64,000 nt of DNA from Bog-473 sp963782415 (lineage in GTDB: Bacteria; Actinomycetota; Acidimicrobiia; Acidimicrobiales; RAAP-2). Below the pieces are notes generated by a model. That model was not told the DNA's origin, did not search any database, and worked only from the letters and a program-made list of their open reading frames with translations. A program made the translations under genes and the position numbers. Below are positions 1-8,589 of the stretch, one piece after another (position 1 is the stretch's first letter; each line of letters starts with the position of its first letter). The stretch is from positions 43,378-107,377 of the forward strand of contig CAWAJT010000003.1 of assembly GCA_963782415.1 (NCBI GenBank), read 5' to 3'.

Positions 1-1
1 C

Positions 2-1072
2 ACCGGCTACTACCGCTACGACCATGGGTACCAGCCTGTGTTCGCGGGGATCGACGACTTTGCTGGCCTGGTCGTGCACCCACAGGACTGGCCCGAAGAC
101 CTCGACGTCAGTGGGAAGACGATTGTGGTCATCGGCAGCGGTGCGACCGCCATGACTTTGGTGCCGGCACTGGCACGCTCCGCCGCGCACGTCACCATGC
201 TGCAGCGGTCGCCGACCTACGTGGCCTCGCTGCCGGAGAAGAGTCCCGCCGTGACCGTCCTGCGCACGCTCTTGCCGGCCGGGCAGGCCGGCACTGCGGC
301 CAAATGGCTTCACGCCCTCCTTTCCCAAGCCTTCTACCAGGCGAGTCGGAAGTACCCGAAGCTCGTGCGGCGGATGCTGGCCAAGGGACTGGCTCGCCAG
401 CTACCTCCGGGATACGACATCGGCACTCACTTCACGCCTCGCTACGACCCTTGGGACCAGCGCTTCTGCGCCGTCCCCAACGGGGACCTCTTCAAGGCCA
501 TCTCATCGGGTGCTGCATCGGTCGTCACGGACCAGATCGAGCGCTTCACCAAGAGCGGCCTGTTGCTCGCCTCGGGCCAGCACCTGCAGGCCGACATCGT
601 CGTCACCGCCACGGGGCTCGAGTTGCTGTTCCTTGGTGGCGTGACACTCGTCGTCGACGGTGCGCCCGTGGAACCGGCGACCCGGCTCACCTACAAGGGG
701 ATGATGCTCGAAGGCGTCCCCAACATGGCGTTCGCCATCGGCTACACGAACGCGTCGTGGACATTGAAGTGTGATCTCACCTGTGACTACGTGTGTCGTC
801 TGCTCAACTACATGCACGCACGCGGGCTGGACCGATGCGTGCCGCGCAACCGGGATGCGTCACCATCGTCGGGGCCGATCATCGGGTTGACCTCGGGCTA
901 CATTCAACGTTCCTCGCACCTGTTGCCGAAACAGGGTACGACCTACCCCTGGAAGGTGCACCAGAGCTACTGGCGCGACTACCGCGCATTGAAGACGAGC
1001 GACATCGACGACGCCATCATTGAGTTCTCCGCGTCGGCCGCGCAGAAGACTCTCCAGCCCGTCGGCCCGTGA
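2..1072 (+). CDS. Flavin-containing monooxygenase, 5'-truncated by the window edge
   Basis: The frame is open from the first bases of the window, so the N-terminal FAD-binding part lies upstream. Visible are the family segment GYYRYDHGYQPVFAG, a second Rossmann motif (VIGSGATA, the NADPH site) about 45 residues in, and the HVTMLQRSPTY stretch usual in CzcO-type flavin monooxygenases and Baeyer-Villiger enzymes. Such enzymes use FAD, NADPH and O2 to oxygenate ketones, sulfides or amines in the cytoplasm. An SDR gene follows 16 bases downstream and is probably co-transcribed, suggesting alcohol-to-ketone-to-ester type chemistry. The substrate cannot be read from the sequence. Confidence 0.9.
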   Translation, partial: TGYYRYDHGYQPVFAGIDDFAGLVVHPQDWPEDLDVSGKTIVVIGSGATAMTLVPALARSAAHVTMLQRSPTYVASLPEKSPAVTVLRTLLPAGQAGTAAKWLHALLSQAFYQASRKYPKLVRRMLAKGLARQLPPGYDIGTHFTPRYDPWDQRFCAVPNGDLFKAISSGAASVVTDQIERFTKSGLLLASGQHLQADIVVTATGLELLFLGGVTLVVDGAPVEPATRLTYKGMMLEGVPNMAFAIGYTNASWTLKCDLTCDYVCRLLNYMHARGLDRCVPRNRDASPSSGPIIGLTSGYIQRSSHLLPKQGTTYPWKVHQSYWRDYRALKTSDIDDAIIEFSASAAQKTLQPVGP

Positions 1073-1088
1073 CGGCGGACAAGAGGCG

Positions 1089-1922
1089 ATGAAGGATTTC
1101 CGGGGCCGCGTGGCGGCGATCACCGGGGCGGGTTCGGGCATCGGCCGTGCGCTCGCCCACGCGTTGGCTCGGCGCGGGGCGCACCTGGCCCTGAGCGACA
1201 TTGATGACGCGGGGCTCGCCGGGACCGTGGCGATGTGCGAGGGCCTCGGGGTGAAGGTCACGTCCGCGCACGTCGATGTCGCGGTCCGCGACTCGGTGTA
1301 TGCGTGGGCCGACCACGTTGTCGCCGAACACGACCAGGTCAACCTCCTCTGCAACAACGCGGGCGTTGCGCTGGGGGCAACCATTGAGTCAATGTCCTAC
1401 GAGGATTTCGAATGGGTGATGAACATCAACTTCTGGGGCGTGGTGTACGGGTCCAAGGCGTTCCTCCCCGCTCTGAAGGAATCGGGGGAAGGACACATCG
1501 TCAACGTCTCCAGTGTCTTCGGTCTGATCAGCGTGCCCTCCCAGTCGGCCTACAACGCCGCCAAGTTCGCGGTTCGGGGCTTCAGCGACACCCTGCGCAT
1601 GGAGCTGGAGATCGAGCGCGCCACCGTCTCGGTGACGACGATCCACCCCGGAGGCATCAAGACGAACATCGCACGCAACGCCCGCATGGACGCCAGCGTG
1701 CGCGATCCGGCGCGAAACCCCGAGTCTTTGATCAGGGACGTCGAGCGAGCCTTCATCACGAGCCCAGAGAGGGCCGCCGAGCAAATACTCACCGCCGTCC
1801 GCCGCGACCGTCGTCGTGCGCTCATCGGTCCCGACGCCAAGGCGATCGACCTCGTCTCACGCCTCCCCGCCGTGCTCTACCAGTCGATCCTGACGAGGGG
1901 TGCTGCCTCGCGACTGCGCTGA
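1089..1922 (+). CDS. SDR family NAD(P)-dependent oxidoreductase
   Basis: A 277-residue classical short-chain dehydrogenase. The N-terminal Rossmann motif is TGAGSGIGR, followed by the NNAG motif and the catalytic Ser with YNAAK (Tyr and Lys). I start at ATG 1089, preceded by an AGAGG ribosome site; an upstream in-frame codon at 1020 would lie inside the monooxygenase gene. The long C-terminal part matches SDRs acting on lipid-like or cyclic alcohols, but the substrate is unknown. It follows the flavin monooxygenase closely and converges with the TetR gene. Confidence 0.92.
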   Translation: MKDFRGRVAAITGAGSGIGRALAHALARRGAHLALSDIDDAGLAGTVAMCEGLGVKVTSAHVDVAVRDSVYAWADHVVAEHDQVNLLCNNAGVALGATIESMSYEDFEWVMNINFWGVVYGSKAFLPALKESGEGHIVNVSSVFGLISVPSQSAYNAAKFAVRGFSDTLRMELEIERATVSVTTIHPGGIKTNIARNARMDASVRDPARNPESLIRDVERAFITSPERAAEQILTAVRRDRRRALIGPDAKAIDLVSRLPAVLYQSILTRGAASRLR

Positions 1923-1940
1923 ATGTGCTGGCCAGCCGGA

Positions 1941-2543
1941 TCAGGTCCCAGCGCGGGCACCGAACCCGGTGAGGGCAGCGCCAACGGCGAGCCGCCAACG
2001 GCGTTCAATCGACTCCGTCGACGTTCCGAGGCGGCCGGCCGCTTCGGCAAAGGCCATCCCTTGGATCAACGCGACAAAGACGTGCGCCACGTCAGTCTCG
2101 TCACCGCGCATGCGGCCGGCGTCGATGCAACGCCGCACCCGGCCCACGATGAGGACGCTGACCGGACTGGTCGCCGCCAGCTCGTCCGGGCCCGGCGAGA
2201 AGTCCGCGAAGGGCCGTGAAAACATGACCTCGGCCAACTCCCGGTTCGCCCGGACGAACCGGCGGTAGGCGCCGGCGAGGTTCCAGAGGTCCGCGACTGG
2301 GTCGTCGGTCTCGCCCAGCGCGGCGAGCTGGCTTCCGAGTTGGCGAAATCCCTCGAAGTAGAGCTCGCGGACCAGCCCTGCCTTGTCCCCAAACAGCTCG
2401 TAGACGGCGGGGGCGGAGGTGCCGGCCAGGGCGGCGAGGGACCGCGTGGTGAGGCCGGCCGCCCCGGCGTCGGCGAGGAGGTCGGTGGCTGTCACAAGGA
2501 GGCGATCTCGCAGCTCAGGAGTCCGCTGTTTGGTCCGCGGCAT
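1941..2543 (-). CDS. TetR/AcrR family transcriptional regulator
   Basis: A 200-residue one-component repressor. Residues 10 to 55 form the helix-turn-helix (LLADAGAAGLTTRSLAALAGTSAPAVYELF), and the rest is the variable ligand-binding all-helical domain with a WRLAVGAALTGFG tail. It is convergent with the SDR and divergent from the broken enoyl-CoA hydratase gene. A short inverted repeat upstream of its start is a candidate operator, so it probably represses itself and formerly the hydratase. The ligand is unknown; an acyl-CoA or hydrophobic compound would fit the context. Confidence 0.9.
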   Translation of the reverse strand: MPRTKQRTPELRDRLLVTATDLLADAGAAGLTTRSLAALAGTSAPAVYELFGDKAGLVRELYFEGFRQLGSQLAALGETDDPVADLWNLAGAYRRFVRANRELAEVMFSRPFADFSPGPDELAATSPVSVLIVGRVRRCIDAGRMRGDETDVAHVFVALIQGMAFAEAAGRLGTSTESIERRWRLAVGAALTGFGARAGT

Positions 2544-2580
2544 CAGGAGCGACCCTTCGTCTGACGAACGGTCGGCCCAT

Positions 2581-2600
2581 TTGAAACAGTGTTTCGAAAC
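2581..2600. promoter_or_regulatory. Candidate TetR operator
   Basis: GAAAC-AGT-GTTTC is an inverted repeat at 2583-2595, in the gap between the divergent TetR gene and the decayed hydratase. Its place and symmetry suit a TetR-family binding site; the assignment is inference. Confidence 0.45.
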
Positions 2601-2637
2601 ATTGATTCACACTGTACTCAATTCGCCCGGAGGGACC

Positions 2638-3308
2638 ACGCCCGACGCCGTCAGATACAGCAGGTCCGACCAGGTGAGCACGATCACCATGGACGACGGC
2701 AAGGTCAACGTCTTCTCACTCCCCATGGTGCATGCCCTCCACGACGCCTTCGACAGGGCGAGGGTGACGGGACGGTCGTGCTCTTGGGAGGCCGACCGGG
2801 GGTGCTTCTCCGCCGGCTTCGACCTCGCCACCCTGAGCGGACCCCGCTCCGACGTTGTCACCCTCCTCAGGCTCGGAGCCTCGTTGGCAGAACGAGTGCT
2901 TTCCTTCCCGGCTCCCGTCGTGATGGCGTGCACCGGGCACCCATTTCCCGCGGGTGCCTTCCTCCTGATGGCGGCGGACGCCCGTGTCGGGGCCGAGGGC
3001 CCCTATCGACTCGGACTCAACGAGGTCCGGATCGGACTCACGCTGCCATGGTTCGCGGTCGTCCTCGCCCGACACCGGCTCACTTCGACCACGCCGCGGT
3101 GACAGGAGACATGTTCGACCCGTGGTCGGCGAGGGAAGCCGGGTTGCTCGACCGGCTGGTTCCGCCGAACGACGTCGGCTCCGTTGCGCTCGGGGTCGCC
3201 AACGACCTGTGTCAGGTCGACCGCTCGGCACACACCGCCACCAAGCTCCGCGTCCGTCAACCGGTGCTCCGGGAGCTGCACGACGCCATCGCACTCGAGC
3301 TCAACTGA
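2638..3308 (+). pseudogene. Enoyl-CoA hydratase/isomerase family, degraded
   Basis: Crotonase-type sequence is recognisable but spread over two frames. It begins DAVRYSRSDQVSTITMDDGKVNV in one frame, continues as GTVVLLGGRPGV in another, returns for FSAGFDLATL, and ends in the other frame as HFDHAAVTGDMFDPWSAREAGLLDRLV. This implies a one-base loss near 2760, a one-base gain near 2810 and a further loss near 3078. A GGAGGG ribosome site stands just before codon ACG at 2638, where an ATG would be expected, so the start codon also seems lost. An intact gene would hydrate enoyl-CoA esters. Loss of both start and frame favours genuine decay. Confidence 0.8.
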
Positions 3309-3375
3309 ACGGAGAAACGACCCAGAGGATCGGAAAGAACTGGACACCTGAGCGCATTCGACCCATGATCGGAGC

Positions 3376-3906
3376 ATGGAATCTCCGTCGTTGCTCCAGG
3401 CGATGATCGGTATCCCGGTTGCCCTGATCCGATTGCCCACCTCGGCCCTGGCAACGCTCGAGGCGGTCAACAACGTCGCGGAGCGGATGGATCGGCTCAC
3501 CAGCCTGCTCGAACGCCTCGAGGGCGGTGTCGACAAAGCCGGGACGGGCATGGACTTCGCCGCGTTGGGGATCTCGAGCGCGGTGTCGGGTTTGGAGCAG
3601 GCCGTCGGCATCCTCGACGCCTCGCTCCCCTCCCTCTCGGACTCCGCCCTTGCGCTGCGGGGGCTCACCGAGCGCCTCAGCGGCGTCGCGATCGAATTGG
3701 CCAATGAACTCCCCAAGGCCACCCGGTCGCTGCAGGAGGTTTCACCTGAGCTCGCGAGCGTCGTCGGCCTGCTCGATGACCGTTTTACCCACCTGGATTC
3801 GGTCGTGACCGACTTGGCCGGGCTCATGGAGGCCGTCGTCGGGACGATACCCGGCATGCGCCGCGTCCTGCGTTCGACGCAATCGATCGCAGCTGGAACC
3901 AGCTGA
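3376..3906 (+). CDS. Conserved hypothetical protein, helical
   Basis: A 176-residue protein with no recognised domain. A hydrophobic N-terminus (LLQAMIGIPVALIRLPTSALATL) precedes long amphipathic helices rich in Leu, Ser, Asp and Glu (MDRLTSLLERLEGGVDKAG and later), giving a coiled-coil look. It ends with GTIPGMRRVL. There are no cysteines and no obvious catalytic residues. It is 16 bases upstream of the SCO6745-like gene and probably co-transcribed. A role cannot be assigned. Confidence 0.65.
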   Translation: MESPSLLQAMIGIPVALIRLPTSALATLEAVNNVAERMDRLTSLLERLEGGVDKAGTGMDFAALGISSAVSGLEQAVGILDASLPSLSDSALALRGLTERLSGVAIELANELPKATRSLQEVSPELASVVGLLDDRFTHLDSVVTDLAGLMEAVVGTIPGMRRVLRSTQSIAAGTS

Positions 3907-3922
3907 GCCAACGGGATCCGCC

Positions 3923-4675
3923 ATGGGTGCCACGCAGCACGAAGCCGCGCTGGCCGTCGTCAAGACGACATCGATTCCCATTCACGACATCGGCACTGCG
4001 GCCTATCTCAGCCCTGACATCGCGAGGTGGGCGGCCGACTGGGGCTGGTCCAATCCGTTCGCGTTCTATTTCGCCGGACGCGGCGGCATGCTCGGGGATG
4101 TCGGACCTGACGTCGCCACGTCGGCTTTCGGTTGGTTCGAGCCGACCATGGTGCACGCCATGTTCTCCGAAGGGGTCCGCGTCGCGGGAGCCACCGGCGC
4201 GGCCGCCCGTATGGCCGAGGCGCACGGGCGGTGGGGCGAGAAGCACTACGGCGACGTCGAAGGAGTGGACGACATCGCGGCCGTCGCGGCCGAACTCGTC
4301 GACAACCTGGAAGGATCTGGGATCCCGCTCTTCGTCGGATGGCGCAACGCGCCCCGGGCGGCATCCGCCGCGGGGCAAGCGGCACAGTTGATGCAGATCC
4401 TGCGCGAATGGAGGGGCGGGATCCATCTTGTCGCCACGACGGCCGTCGGACTGTCACCGCTGGAGGCCATCTTGACGAACGAGGGCCCGGGTCAGGCGAA
4501 GTTCTTCGGGTGGGCGGAGCCCTTCCCGGATTTCGCGGCGATCAAGCACCGTCACGACGAGGCCGAGGAGATCACCGATCGACTTTGCGCCGCAGGCCTC
4601 GTAGCCGCTCTCGATGAGGCCACGTATTCGGCCTTCGAAGCCGGAGTGACTGCATTACGGTCCGCTACCCCCTAG
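3923..4675 (+). CDS. SCO6745-family protein
   Basis: A 250-residue protein resembling the actinobacterial SCO6745 family by the pattern IHDIGTAAYLSPDIARW, FYFAGRGGMLGDVGPDVATSAFGWF and a Trp-rich second half (LFVGWRN, HLVATTAVGLSPLEA). The family is mostly helical, soluble and of unknown biochemical role. No signal peptide or membrane span is visible. It follows the helical protein closely and precedes the tRNA genes, which have their own promoter. The family call rests on remembered sequence patterns, so confidence is moderate. Confidence 0.7.
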   Translation: MGATQHEAALAVVKTTSIPIHDIGTAAYLSPDIARWAADWGWSNPFAFYFAGRGGMLGDVGPDVATSAFGWFEPTMVHAMFSEGVRVAGATGAAARMAEAHGRWGEKHYGDVEGVDDIAAVAAELVDNLEGSGIPLFVGWRNAPRAASAAGQAAQLMQILREWRGGIHLVATTAVGLSPLEAILTNEGPGQAKFFGWAEPFPDFAAIKHRHDEAEEITDRLCAAGLVAALDEATYSAFEAGVTALRSATP

Positions 4676-4718
4676 GGATCAGCGCCGTGCCGAGGGTGGG
4701 GCTGAATCGGGGACGGGC

Positions 4719-4724
4719 TAGAGT
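4719..4724 (+). promoter_or_regulatory. Putative -10 element of the tRNA-Asp/tRNA-Phe unit
   Basis: TAGAGT about 60 bases upstream of tRNA-Asp. The same hexamer lies before tRNA-Gly (63912) and before the MFS gene at 19052. No convincing -35 was seen. Confidence 0.35.
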
Positions 4725-4782
4725 GAAGGGCTGCTCACCAGCCGGCCAGGGCCGGTCCGGCGAGTGGGATGGCCATTGCCAC

Positions 4783-4860
4783 GGACCTGTGGTGCAGCTA
4801 GGAGTGCACGCCGCCCTGTCAAGGCGGAGGTCGCGGGTTCAAATCCCGTCAGGTCCGCCA
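4783..4860 (+). tRNA. tRNA-Asp (GTC), CCA encoded
   Basis: Acceptor arms GGACCTG and CAGGTCC pair fully, with discriminator G at 4857 and an encoded CCA at 4858-4860. The anticodon stem CCGCC/GGCGG encloses loop CTGTCAA, giving anticodon GTC (Asp). The T-loop is TTCAAAT and the D stem is GTGC/GCAC. Confidence 0.95.
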
Positions 4861-4896
4861 CCGAGCTCTGCACCGCCCTCGGGCGGGGGAGCTCGG
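4861..4896 (+). other. Long hairpin between tRNA-Asp and tRNA-Phe
   Basis: Directly after the CCA of tRNA-Asp comes CCGAGCTC, then CCGCCC-TC-GGGCGG, then GAGCTCGG: two nested perfect stems of 8 and 6 bp. There is no T-run. It could be an RNA processing signal between the tRNAs or a terminator that is partly read through. Confidence 0.7.
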
Positions 4897-4902
4897 TTAC
4901 CC

Positions 4903-4975
4903 GGTCGGGTAGCTCAGTTGGTAGAGCGCGCGCCTGAAAAGCGTGAGGTCACCGGATCGACGCCGGTCCCGACCA
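4903..4975 (+). tRNA. tRNA-Phe (GAA)
   Basis: Acceptor arms GGTCGGG and CCCGACC pair fully, with discriminator A at 4975. The anticodon stem CGCGC/GCGTG has one G-T pair around loop CTGAAAA, anticodon GAA (Phe). CCA is not encoded (CCG follows). The T stem ACCGG/CCGGT encloses loop ATCGACG, so position 54 is A instead of the usual T. Confidence 0.93.
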
Positions 4976-5387
4976 CCGGATGGGCCTGTCCTCTCGTGTG
5001 CCAGCCGCCGACAGTGGAATTCGCCGCCACGCGTTCGAGATTCTTTGCATCGGCCACCAAGAGGTAGCCAGAATTGTGCGCCGCCCGCTATCTCCCACTC
5101 TCGAATGAACCGGGTCGGGGTTGGCGTGCACTTGCATGGCCGGCCGACGATGAGATCGGTCTCGGTTTCGAACATCATGACTGGGACGTGAAGATCTGTT
5201 CGAATGAACGTGGGTCCGGCGTTTCGACATCCGTCGGAGCGAAGGGCAAGACCTTTGGGTGCAGCTCGCGCAGCCTTGACGGCGCGTCATGGTTCAGAGG
5301 TTCCGCACGGAAAGGCTCGCACCGACTCTCCCGGCACGCTATCGCCGATACTCGCTCACCATCCGCCAGCCATGGGCTACCTGAGCG
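4976..5387. other. Intergenic region, no gene seen
   Basis: 412 bases between tRNA-Phe and the Thr-rich protein. Open frames here lack family resemblance and ribosome sites and partly overlap the tRNA. No repeat or clear terminator was found. Confidence 0.5.
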
Positions 5388-5945
5388 TCACAGCCCCAGC
5401 GGCAACGTGATCGGTGTTGGTTCGGTCGTTGTCGTCGTCTGCGGTTCCGTCGTCGTGGTGGTCGGCGGTGGCGGTTCGGTCGTTGTGGTCGGTGGTTTCG
5501 TCGTAGTCGTCGTGGTGGTTGGTGTCGGTGCCGACGTCGGCGTGGTGGGCGGATTGGATGTCACCGTCACGATTGGTTGGGTTGTCGCGGTACCTCGTGG
5601 ACGAGTTGTCGGCGTTGTGGTCGAGGGCGGGAGCAAGGCCGAGGCCGGCAGCGTTGAGACCTTCGACGACTTGGCGTTCGCGGGTGTTTTCGGAGCAGGC
5701 GATTTCTTCGGAGAGGTCGAACTCGTCGTGGTGGGCCCGGGCGCCGGCTGCGCTGCTGTCGTGGTGGTCGTGGCTGCCGTCGTGCTCGTCGCTGGCGGCA
5801 CCGTGGCCTGCGTGTTGCGTGCTGCTTCCCCGTGCACGCTCACGGGCATCTCTTGTTGATGCACCACAAGCAACAACACCGCCACCGCGAGTAGGGCCAC
5901 CGTTATCCACAGCCGTTGCAGCAACCTTCGCTGACGGGGCGTCAC
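5388..5945 (-). CDS. Membrane-anchored Thr/Pro-rich extracellular protein
   Basis: A 185-residue protein. A basic N-terminus (MTPRQRRLLQRL) is followed by one hydrophobic helix (residues about 13-28, ITVALLAVAVLLLVV) and then some 155 residues dominated by Thr, Pro and Ser with runs such as TTTTTTTKPPTTTTEPPPPTTTTT. The topology suggests cytoplasmic N-terminus, single span and a disordered outer tail, probably a wall-spanning linker or glycosylation target. No catalytic domain is present. The low-complexity composition makes family assignment impossible. Confidence 0.65.
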   Translation of the reverse strand: MTPRQRRLLQRLWITVALLAVAVLLLVVHQQEMPVSVHGEAARNTQATVPPATSTTAATTTTTAAQPAPGPTTTSSTSPKKSPAPKTPANAKSSKVSTLPASALLPPSTTTPTTRPRGTATTQPIVTVTSNPPTTPTSAPTPTTTTTTTKPPTTTTEPPPPTTTTTEPQTTTTTEPTPITLPLGL

Positions 5946-6360
5946 ACCAGAGACGTTATGAGGACGGATGCTTTGACAACAACGTCACAACCAGTCCCCT
6001 GGTTGGGGCGGAGTTGAACGGCGCAATGGCCCCGCGACGGGCCAATCCAGGCGCCAAACCGGGCACCTCGCCCGGCGGTACAGGTCCGAGAAGGCGAGCC
6101 CGAGCGAGCCCGTGCCGGTCTGGTCATCTGGCGGCACTCCGCCCTCCGCACATCCCCCATCGCCGGGACCCCTTCGGGGCCCCCCGTCTCGGCCAGAGCG
6201 ACCGTACACAGTCGTCCACCGCCGTTCAGCGCTGTTCACGCCCGGACGGTCCGGAAAGGTCCGGAGAGTTAGAACGAACCGCAAGCCGCGTCAGCGCGCT
6301 GCGATGCCTGGTCGGCCGATGTCGCTCCGCGAAGAAGACCGGCCGGGGAGAGTCCCTAGT
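5946..6360. other. Intergenic region with a short hairpin
   Basis: About 415 bases between the divergent Thr-rich and GH3 genes. AACCAG-TCCC-CTGGTT at 5989-6004 is a perfect 6-bp inverted repeat. No other gene or RNA was recognised; promoters for both flanking genes must lie here. Confidence 0.45.
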
Positions 6361-8577
6361 GTGGGCGCGATGTCAACGGACACCTCCTCGACCAACAAGT
6401 CGACCACGTTCTCCAGGTGTGTGGAGCATCTGCGGGCGGGACGAGCGCTCCAAGACGTCGTGGGCGACCTCCTGAACGAGCTGACCCAAGACGAGAGGCT
6501 CGGGCTGCTCGACGGTGACATTGCCTTCTGGGACGGGCTCATCGACATGAACGTGAGCGGCTACAACCGGACACCGATTCCGATGGGGCGCGTCGAGCGT
6601 CTCGGTATCCCCGGACTGCTCTTCTCCGACGGCCCCCGTGGCATCGTGATGGGGCATTCGACCGCCTTTCCAGTGTCGATGGCCCGGGGCGCGACCTGGG
6701 ACCGCGACCTCGAAGAGCGCGTCGGCACTGCCATCGGGCTCGAGGGCCGAGCCCAGGGTGCGAACTTCTTCGGAGGCGTGTGCATCAACCTGCCGCGCCA
6801 TCCGGCCTGGGGTCGCGTGCAGGAGACCTACGGCGAGGATCCACTGCTCCTCGGCGAAATGGGGGCGGCCTTCGTGCGCGGGGTCCACCCCAACATGATG
6901 GCGGTGGCCAAGCACTACGCCCTGAACTCCATGGAGAACGCCCGCTTCTCCGTGGACGTCACGGCCGACGAGGCGACCTTGCACGAGGTCTTCCTCGCTC
7001 ACTTTCGCCGCGTGGTCGACGAAGGCGTCGACGCGATCATGACCTCCTACAACTCGGTAAACGGCGAATGGGTCGGGGAGAACGAACGGCTCCTCGAAGG
7101 CGTGCTGCGAGGGTGTTGGGGGTTCGAAGGCGTCACCGTCTCCGACTTCTTGTGGGGCCTGCGCGACGCCGCCAAGTCGCTGCGGGCGGGACTCGACGTC
7201 GAAGAACCCTTCGTGCAGCAACGCGCCCAGTATCTCCCCGACGCGTTGCGAACTGGTGCCGTGACCGGCGAGCACGTCGATCGTGCCGCACGCCGGATTC
7301 TCGGGACGCAGCTCCGCTACTACGCCCGACGGGAGGAGGCGACGCCGCCCCGTTCGGTCGTGTTCTCCGAGACGCACCGCGCCCTCGCCCGCGAGGTGGC
7401 TGGCCGGGCGATGGTCCTGCTCCAGAACGACCCCGTCGATGGAACACCGCTCCTCCCGCTCGATGGCGCTGCACTCAACAGAGTCGCCGTGATCGGACGG
7501 CTCTCCGACCTGGCCAACACCGGCGACCACGGATCGTCGGACGTGCGATCGCCCGCTGTCGTCACGCCGCTCGAAGGGCTGCGTACCGCACTGCCCTGGG
7601 CCGAGATCACCCACACGCCGGCGGACGATCCCGGGCAAGCTGCCGACGCGGCACGAGCGGCTGACCTCGCCGTCGTCCTGGTCGGCTACACCGCGGCGGA
7701 CGAGGGGGAGTTCATCGACAACGAGGTGTTCGGCGATCCCGAACTGCTCGCCACCTTCCCGCCGTTCCCCGACGACCCGGCACTGCAGAAGCGCCTGCAC
7801 GGCATGCTGAGCGGCCAGGGGGGGTCGACGGTGGGCAGTGACGGCGCCGGCGGCGACCGGCTCAGCCTGCGGCTGCGCCCGATCGACGCCGACATCATCG
7901 GGGCCGTGGCCGCGGCCAACCCCCGCACAATCGTGGCGATCATCACGGCGGGCGCCGTGATCACAGAAGAATGGCGCCACGCCGTCCCGGCCGTTCTGTT
8001 GAGTTGGTACTCGGGCTCCGAGGGTGGTCACGCACTAGCCGACGTGCTGCTCGGCCGCGTCGACGCCTCGGGACGGCTGCCGTTCTCCGTTCCGACCTCC
8101 GAGGACCATCTCCCATTCTTCGACCGCAACGCGACGGCGATCACCTACGACAAGTGGTTCGGCCAGCGACTCCTCGACCGGGACGGCCACGTGGCGGCCT
8201 TCCCACTCGGGTTCGGGCTGTCTTATACGGAGTTCGCGCTGTCCGACCTCTCTGTCGACGAGCTCGTCGGCGACGCGTTCCGCGCCGTGGTCACCGTGAC
8301 CAACGCCGGTCGCCGCGCCGGGCGCCACGTCGTCCAGCTCTACGGCCGTGTCGAGGCGGGCGGCGACTTCCCCGGCCGTGTCCTCCTCGGGTTCGCCCCC
8401 GTCGCACTGGAGCCCGGCGTCGCCACTCGGGTGGACCTGGCCGGGTCGACGCGGCCCCTCCAGCGCTGGACGGGCGACGGCTTCACGGCCGCCGCCCCGT
8501 CTGTGGTCGTCGAGGCCGCCGCGTTCGCCGGCGATCCGTACGCCCTGACCGCCCCCGTCACCATCCGGCTCGGCTGA
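6361..8577 (+). CDS. Glycoside hydrolase family 3 (beta-glucosidase-like)
   Basis: A GH3 enzyme of about 738 residues hydrolysing terminal beta-linked sugars. The N-terminal barrel carries DGPRGI, the AKHYALNS motif and the nucleophile Asp in VSDFLWG (residue about 262). The alpha/beta sandwich domain follows, and a C-terminal fibronectin-III-like domain ends the protein. I prefer GTG 6361 because GGGGAG lies 8 bases upstream; ATG 6370 is the alternative. There is no signal peptide, so it probably acts on imported oligosaccharides or glycosides. No sugar transporter is adjacent. Confidence 0.9.
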   Translation: MGAMSTDTSSTNKSTTFSRCVEHLRAGRALQDVVGDLLNELTQDERLGLLDGDIAFWDGLIDMNVSGYNRTPIPMGRVERLGIPGLLFSDGPRGIVMGHSTAFPVSMARGATWDRDLEERVGTAIGLEGRAQGANFFGGVCINLPRHPAWGRVQETYGEDPLLLGEMGAAFVRGVHPNMMAVAKHYALNSMENARFSVDVTADEATLHEVFLAHFRRVVDEGVDAIMTSYNSVNGEWVGENERLLEGVLRGCWGFEGVTVSDFLWGLRDAAKSLRAGLDVEEPFVQQRAQYLPDALRTGAVTGEHVDRAARRILGTQLRYYARREEATPPRSVVFSETHRALAREVAGRAMVLLQNDPVDGTPLLPLDGAALNRVAVIGRLSDLANTGDHGSSDVRSPAVVTPLEGLRTALPWAEITHTPADDPGQAADAARAADLAVVLVGYTAADEGEFIDNEVFGDPELLATFPPFPDDPALQKRLHGMLSGQGGSTVGSDGAGGDRLSLRLRPIDADIIGAVAAANPRTIVAIITAGAVITEEWRHAVPAVLLSWYSGSEGGHALADVLLGRVDASGRLPFSVPTSEDHLPFFDRNATAITYDKWFGQRLLDRDGHVAAFPLGFGLSYTEFALSDLSVDELVGDAFRAVVTVTNAGRRAGRHVVQLYGRVEAGGDFPGRVLLGFAPVALEPGVATRVDLAGSTRPLQRWTGDGFTAAAPSVVVEAAAFAGDPYALTAPVTIRLG

Positions 8578-8589
8578 CCCCGACCGCCG

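Noticed and set aside
3003..3911. 302-codon minus-strand frame
   Set aside because: It lies opposite the hydratase remnant and the helical protein and has no domain resemblance.
6373..8031. 552-codon minus-strand frame opposite the GH3 gene
   Set aside because: The GH3 frame has catalytic motifs and a ribosome site; the other frame is composition-driven.
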